Positions 60,421-64,000 of a stretch of 64,000 bases of DNA are shown one piece after another (the stretch's first letter is position 1; every line of letters starts with the position of its first letter). A model generated the notes under the pieces. That model searched no databases. It was not told where the DNA came from and was given only the letters and a program-made list of their open reading frames with translations. The position numbers and the translations under genes are program-made. Source of the stretch: Prinia subflava (lineage: Eukaryota > Chordata > Aves > Passeriformes > Cisticolidae); contig NC_086247.1 in NCBI RefSeq assembly GCF_021018805.1, forward strand, positions 88,086,140-88,150,139, written 5' to 3'.

Positions 60421-61997
60421 CCGGATTGAGGTGGAGGATGAATTAATTGTGCCATTTCCATGACATTCTACTGGGGCTTAAATGTATTAGTAACTGTTCA
60501 TCCCCGAAACAGGTTTTTACTCCCACACGGGGGGGGAAAAAATCCATCTGAATTTTTTAGATTATGTGACAGGCTTGCAAACTGTTGTTAACTTTATCAT
60601 TTGGGTATGGATTAGACTGCAGCACATTAATTTATCGGGAAGTAAGAGCTGCCTGTTCATCTCTTTCCTGTTATGACATCTGCAGTCAAAGTATGATAGG
60701 GGCCAGACAGACAGTGAGTAATAGACTAGAATATGAAGTTTGGAGGGGGGGAAATGGCAAGGTTTGCTGAGGATGGAATTGAGCCATTAAGAAAAAAAAA
60801 AAAAAAAAAACCAACTAGTCAATGGTCCTTCCACAGGTATTGCTCTTAATATAACTGCAGATAATGAAACCTGCTAGTTAAAAGTTATATCAATTCACAT
60901 CTTTTAAGGCTGGCACAGAAAAGTCAAGCAAAACACAAACCTGCAGTTGGAGACATTTTGCTAGAGCCCCTAGGACTTTACAGACACCATCTACTTGCTC
61001 CTCACCTCTTCATCCCCCACCATGGAGGGGACACACACACATTCATACACATTTTGTTTCTGCAGGGACAGGCCTCCAGACACACAGGGTCCTCTCCCAT
61101 CCTTTGCCTTCATTCCTGCATGACAGACCTGCTGCAGGGCCACATGGCCAACATGATGGGAAAGGTGAAGGCCTGTGATTTGTGGGCCAAAAGAATACAT
61201 GAAACATTAAAGAAAGCCTCGCCAGCATTCTAGATTGTTAATGCAAACTCTCCAGGTCTGCAGAAAAACATATTCCCATTGTCCTTTTCACTCTCCCTTG
61301 GCCTCTTTGTCCTCAATTATGTGAACAGCGACAGGTGAACAATTCCATGGTGCAAAAAGTGTGAAGCTTAGGTACTTAAGATTGGCCCCTTGATGCCAAT
61401 AGCAAACCTATGTACATTATCTATATTTAGCATGTGAGGGTCAGCGTCCATGAACTTCTAGACTGAACTTACCATGTCATGACAGTGTGGTGAGGGTATC
61501 ACCTCACTGCAATTTATACAGGTCAATACTTAATTTTTACACTTAATGCTAAAAACAAATCATCTACAGGGCACGGAGCTGTTTGCCTATGTGGGTACCA
61601 AACCTCAGTCTTATTTCCCAGCTCCCCAGGGACCAGACCTGCTGTCCCAAATCCTTCAAGACTTCACTCCTCATCAAGGTATGCTTGAGTGTGCCTGGAT
61701 GCAGTAAAATTCAGCACATGCAGCTAAAAATGGTTCACAAATATTTAGTCAAAATAAATTCAGCTAATTCATGCTGAAGATATTCCCAGGCACTATTTAA
61801 TTTATATTATGTAAACAATCCCAACAGCAAGTTTTTCCTTTTGTTCCTACTAATTCACTGGAAGTGTGCATGAGCAAGAGGCAAGGATTTATGTCAGGAG
61901 TATTCAAGTAAAATCCTTGTAAGCCATTTGGTTTCCCCCTTTCTGTTTTAAAAGTTATCCCTGACCTAGCCCGGATGCAGAGCACGGGAACAAAGGA
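60421..61997. other. Anonymous non-coding DNA
   Basis: A 19-base A-run lies at 60792-60810. A short inverted repeat GTGAGGGTATCACCTCAC lies near 61490. No gene is recognised. Confidence 0.5.
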
Positions 61998-62410
61998 ATG
62001 GCTGGGTGCTGGATCAGGCCACTGTTCTGCCACTCTCAGTGCCCATCCCTGCCAACAACCCAGACCAGCGGCCTCACAGGACAGTGCAAGAAACTCCCCA
62101 TGAACCATCATGGGATGATCTGCCCACAGGAGAAGTACTTTCCTACTCCTCATCAGTTAGCTGTTTCCCAATGCCATGAAGTATGAGAGCTTGCATCCCT
62201 TCTAGATTTTTTAATCTTGTCTCCTGTAATTCTTCTTATCCATAAAATGCTTACCTAGTCTGTTTTGAATCCTGTTAATCTTTTGGACTCAATGGTGTTT
62301 TGTAAGCTCCCAGGGCTAATTAAGTGTTATCTAAAAGTATTTCCTTATCAGTTTCAAATATTCTTTTTTCCTCTTTTGCTTCCTCATTGAGTGGCTCTCA
62401 GTCATGAAAT
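61998..62410 (-). mobile_element. Ancient CR1 relic, antisense
   Basis: The words GGTGCTGGATCAGGCCACTG, 'CTGTTTTGAATCCTGTTAATC', 'TTTGGACTCAATGG', 'AAAAGTATTTCCTTATCAGT' and 'CATTGAGTGGCTCTCAGTCA' follow in order the antisense landmarks of old turtle/crocodile/bird CR1 copies (block 'gaaccctgttatagtcttgg ... gaagaaatacttcctttt'). It is heavily diverged and probably predates the bird radiation. The right boundary may extend another 100 bases. Confidence 0.75.
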
Positions 62411-62887
62411 TTAAAAGTTGGCTGAGATTGTCTTTTCTAGCCTTTCCAATATTTCTCACTGTCCACCCAGTTTCTCTCCTTTTACCTGTATCATCCCTGA
62501 ACAGAAGCAGGAGGTGCCTTTTGCCCTCTTGGGAGGAACACTTTTGAGGAGTAGATCACACCCTGTTTTTATATATAATACAAACAACCATCCAGTCCAT
62601 TCATGCAGCCTGACCCCCAGAGCCTCAGAAAGTTTACACTGCCATAAAAATAGATCAGACAGTCTCCAAAGGCAAAAGTCCCTAGAGCTGAGCAATTCAA
62701 AAGCAATACACCAGGCTGGATGACATCCACCAAAAGATAATTCCTCGTTCATTTGGGATCGATTAGCTCAAACCCATTGGAATCAACAAGTTTGCAGGGA
62801 ACTTGCAAAGCCAGCAGCCAGAAAGGTAAAGGTATCTACGCCCATCAGTGAATCCAGTGGGCTGGTTGGCCCAGCTTTCCTTTGGTC
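62411..62887. other. Anonymous non-coding DNA
   Basis: It may include further decay of the preceding CR1. Opposed frames at 62418-62752 look like chance. Confidence 0.4.
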
Positions 62888-63265
62888 ACGCAGCCTCGCT
62901 GGGCCGTGTAATTGCCGCCTTATTGGAGAGATATGAGCCTGCCCGCCGAACAGATGCAAGTTTTCCCTGCTCTCACTCAGCTGGGAACCCGCTCGGCAAA
63001 GCAGAAATAAATCACGGGGAACTTGCTGTCATTTCCCCACCTTCCCGCACGCCCTCCGCCGCCGCCGCCTGACTGGCTGGAGCTGGCATAGTTTTTAAAT
63101 GAAATCTGTGAGATTGGCATCAACAGCCTCGCCTAATTTTTAGCTAATACCTTGGTGGGTTCTGCGCTCGCATCTGGCCGGCGCCGTCACGCTGAGCCGG
63201 ATGATAACAGGCTGCTGCTCTTTCCGAGCGGGAACCAGGGGCTCCGCCACCGAGAGCCCGAACCG
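62888..63265. promoter_or_regulatory. CpG island-like segment
   Basis: By hand count there are about 29 CpGs in roughly 380 bases, near the number expected without CpG depletion, against very few in flanking DNA. It contains (GCC)n at 63057-63069, GGCCGGCGCC near 63177 and a reverse CCAAT (ATTGG) near 62922. Such segments usually mark promoters or developmental regulatory elements. No ATG-led coding frame here is convincing and the transcription direction is unknown. Confidence 0.55.
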
Positions 63266-63339
63266 GGGCTCCTTCCAAGCACAACAGCACATGGCAGCCA
63301 GCAAAGGGTCTGCAGCACAGGGCTTCTCCCAAGGCAGAA

Positions 63340-63386
63340 AAAAAAAGGAGGGGGAGAGGAAGGGAGAGAGGGAGAGAGAGAGAGAA
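63340..63386. repeat. Purine-rich (GA)n tract
   Basis: A-run, then G-rich and (GA)n sequence. On the plus strand it is nearly all purine. Confidence 0.9.
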
Positions 63387-63439
63387 ATGTGTTAACTATG
63401 CTAACAGTGCCAAGTAATATGCTTCGTTAAAAATTTAAT

Positions 63440-63560
63440 CACCTGCAAGTGCAAAACAAGTGCAAAGCAATCATGTTGTAATTAGCACAGCAATTAACAC
63501 CTCCCTTTTCGATAGCACATGCATCCTAGGAAGTGCATGATTGCAAGTGTTTATGCTGCT
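63440..63560. promoter_or_regulatory. Cluster of NKX2-type sites with a T-box-like half-site
   Basis: CAAGTG occurs at 63446-63451, 63457-63462 and 63544-63549, and again as CACTTG at 63830-63835. TTAACACCT (reverse AGGTGTTAA, close to a T-box half-site) lies at 63494-63502, and TAATTAG near 63479-63485. NKX2-family homeodomains prefer this hexamer. Clustering just beside a CpG island-like segment suggests an enhancer, but function is inferred from motifs only. Confidence 0.3.
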
Positions 63561-64000
63561 GACAGGCTAAGTTCCTATAGAGAGGAAAAAATTGCTTAAA
63601 TAGATTTTTTTCCTCGCTCTTCTTTTTGGCGTTTGGGCGGTTACGTGTCCATGGAAGCCCAGCACCAGCTGCCATGGTGGGTTTGTGTGAGTGCTGCTCC
63701 GTGTCCCAGCGTAACCAGCAACTCCAGCTTGAACTGGAGCCTCCCGAGGGACGGCTGCAAGCCTCTAGAGCCCCGCTCCGAAACCAAGATGTAACTATGA
63801 AAATTACAGGATGATTTTTGGCAGACTAACACTTGCCAAAAGGGAAGCACCAGGCCTGAACGGAGACTGTAGGTTTTGGAATGCAACAGCAAAGGGCACA
63901 GGACAAACTGGAGCTGTGGCTTTGGGATGGGTCTGCAGCTAAGACACACCAAACTCCACGGTATTGAGGTCTCTCTTGGATGTGTGCCCTCATTCAAATA
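63561..64000. other. Non-coding DNA to the window end
   Basis: A few CpGs occur at 63626-63780. The opposed frames at 63626-63814 and 63641-63997 show no domain. If a transcript starts at the CpG-rich segment and runs rightward, its first exon could lie here, but nothing proves it. Confidence 0.35.

Noticed and set aside
59920..60461. Minus-strand frames of 150 and 163 codons
   Set aside because: Two different phases are open over the same GC-rich patch, the pattern of low stop density rather than coding.
1..64000. CRISPR array, operon, plasmid or phage-like system
   Set aside because: No regularly spaced direct repeats, no tightly packed long coding frames and no ribosome-binding-site pattern. 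The CR1 content shows a vertebrate nuclear genome.

Overview
The window looks like non-coding nuclear DNA from a bird. The main reason is the repeat content: at least nine fragments of the chicken-repeat-1 (CR1) LINE family lie on both strands. Several end in the ATTCTRTG-type 3' terminus typical of sauropsid CR1 (for example at 1948 and 18184, read on the minus strand). No SINE was recognised, simple repeats are short, and GC content is moderate with scattered GC-rich patches. A crocodilian or turtle cannot be excluded by eye, but the CR1 mix fits a bird best. There is nothing bacterial or plasmid-like here: no operons, CRISPR array, rRNA or tRNA gene that I can see.

Layout. 1-9.5 kb: low-complexity-poor DNA with three CR1 fragments (1948-2230 minus, 3570-3799 plus, 9039-9500 minus) and a decayed piece of a different LINE reverse transcriptase at about 8018-8220. 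9.5-18.6 kb: two old CR1 relics on the plus strand (10718-10896, 15170-15458), A-rich tracts, a GC-rich patch near 17 kb and a clear minus-strand CR1 at 18184-18612. 18.6-55 kb: mostly anonymous sequence with microsatellites, six pure A/T tracts of 25-41 bases counted over the whole window, GC-rich patches near 28.5, 31.2 and 50.5 kb, and a G/T-rich putative G-quadruplex at 46891-46934. 55-62.5 kb: three more CR1 fragments, one an old copy (61998-62410). 62.9-63.3 kb: a compact CpG-rich segment resembling a CpG island, followed by a cluster of CAAGTG sites and a T-box-like half-site. This is the best regulatory candidate in the window.

No protein-coding gene is established. Most open frames are chance products of GC-rich or homopolymer sequence. 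A few segments combine an open frame with credible splice signals and could be exons: 11207-11337 (minus), 14544-14587, 19971-20010, 25790-25999 with a poly(A) signal 75 bases beyond the stop, 27758-27868, and 47418-47478 (all plus). They are listed as hypotheses at low confidence because pseudo-exons of this kind are common in vertebrate introns. I found no convincing new biological system. The observations most worth following up are the CpG/NKX-like cluster, the two best exon candidates, and the unusually many long A/T tracts.
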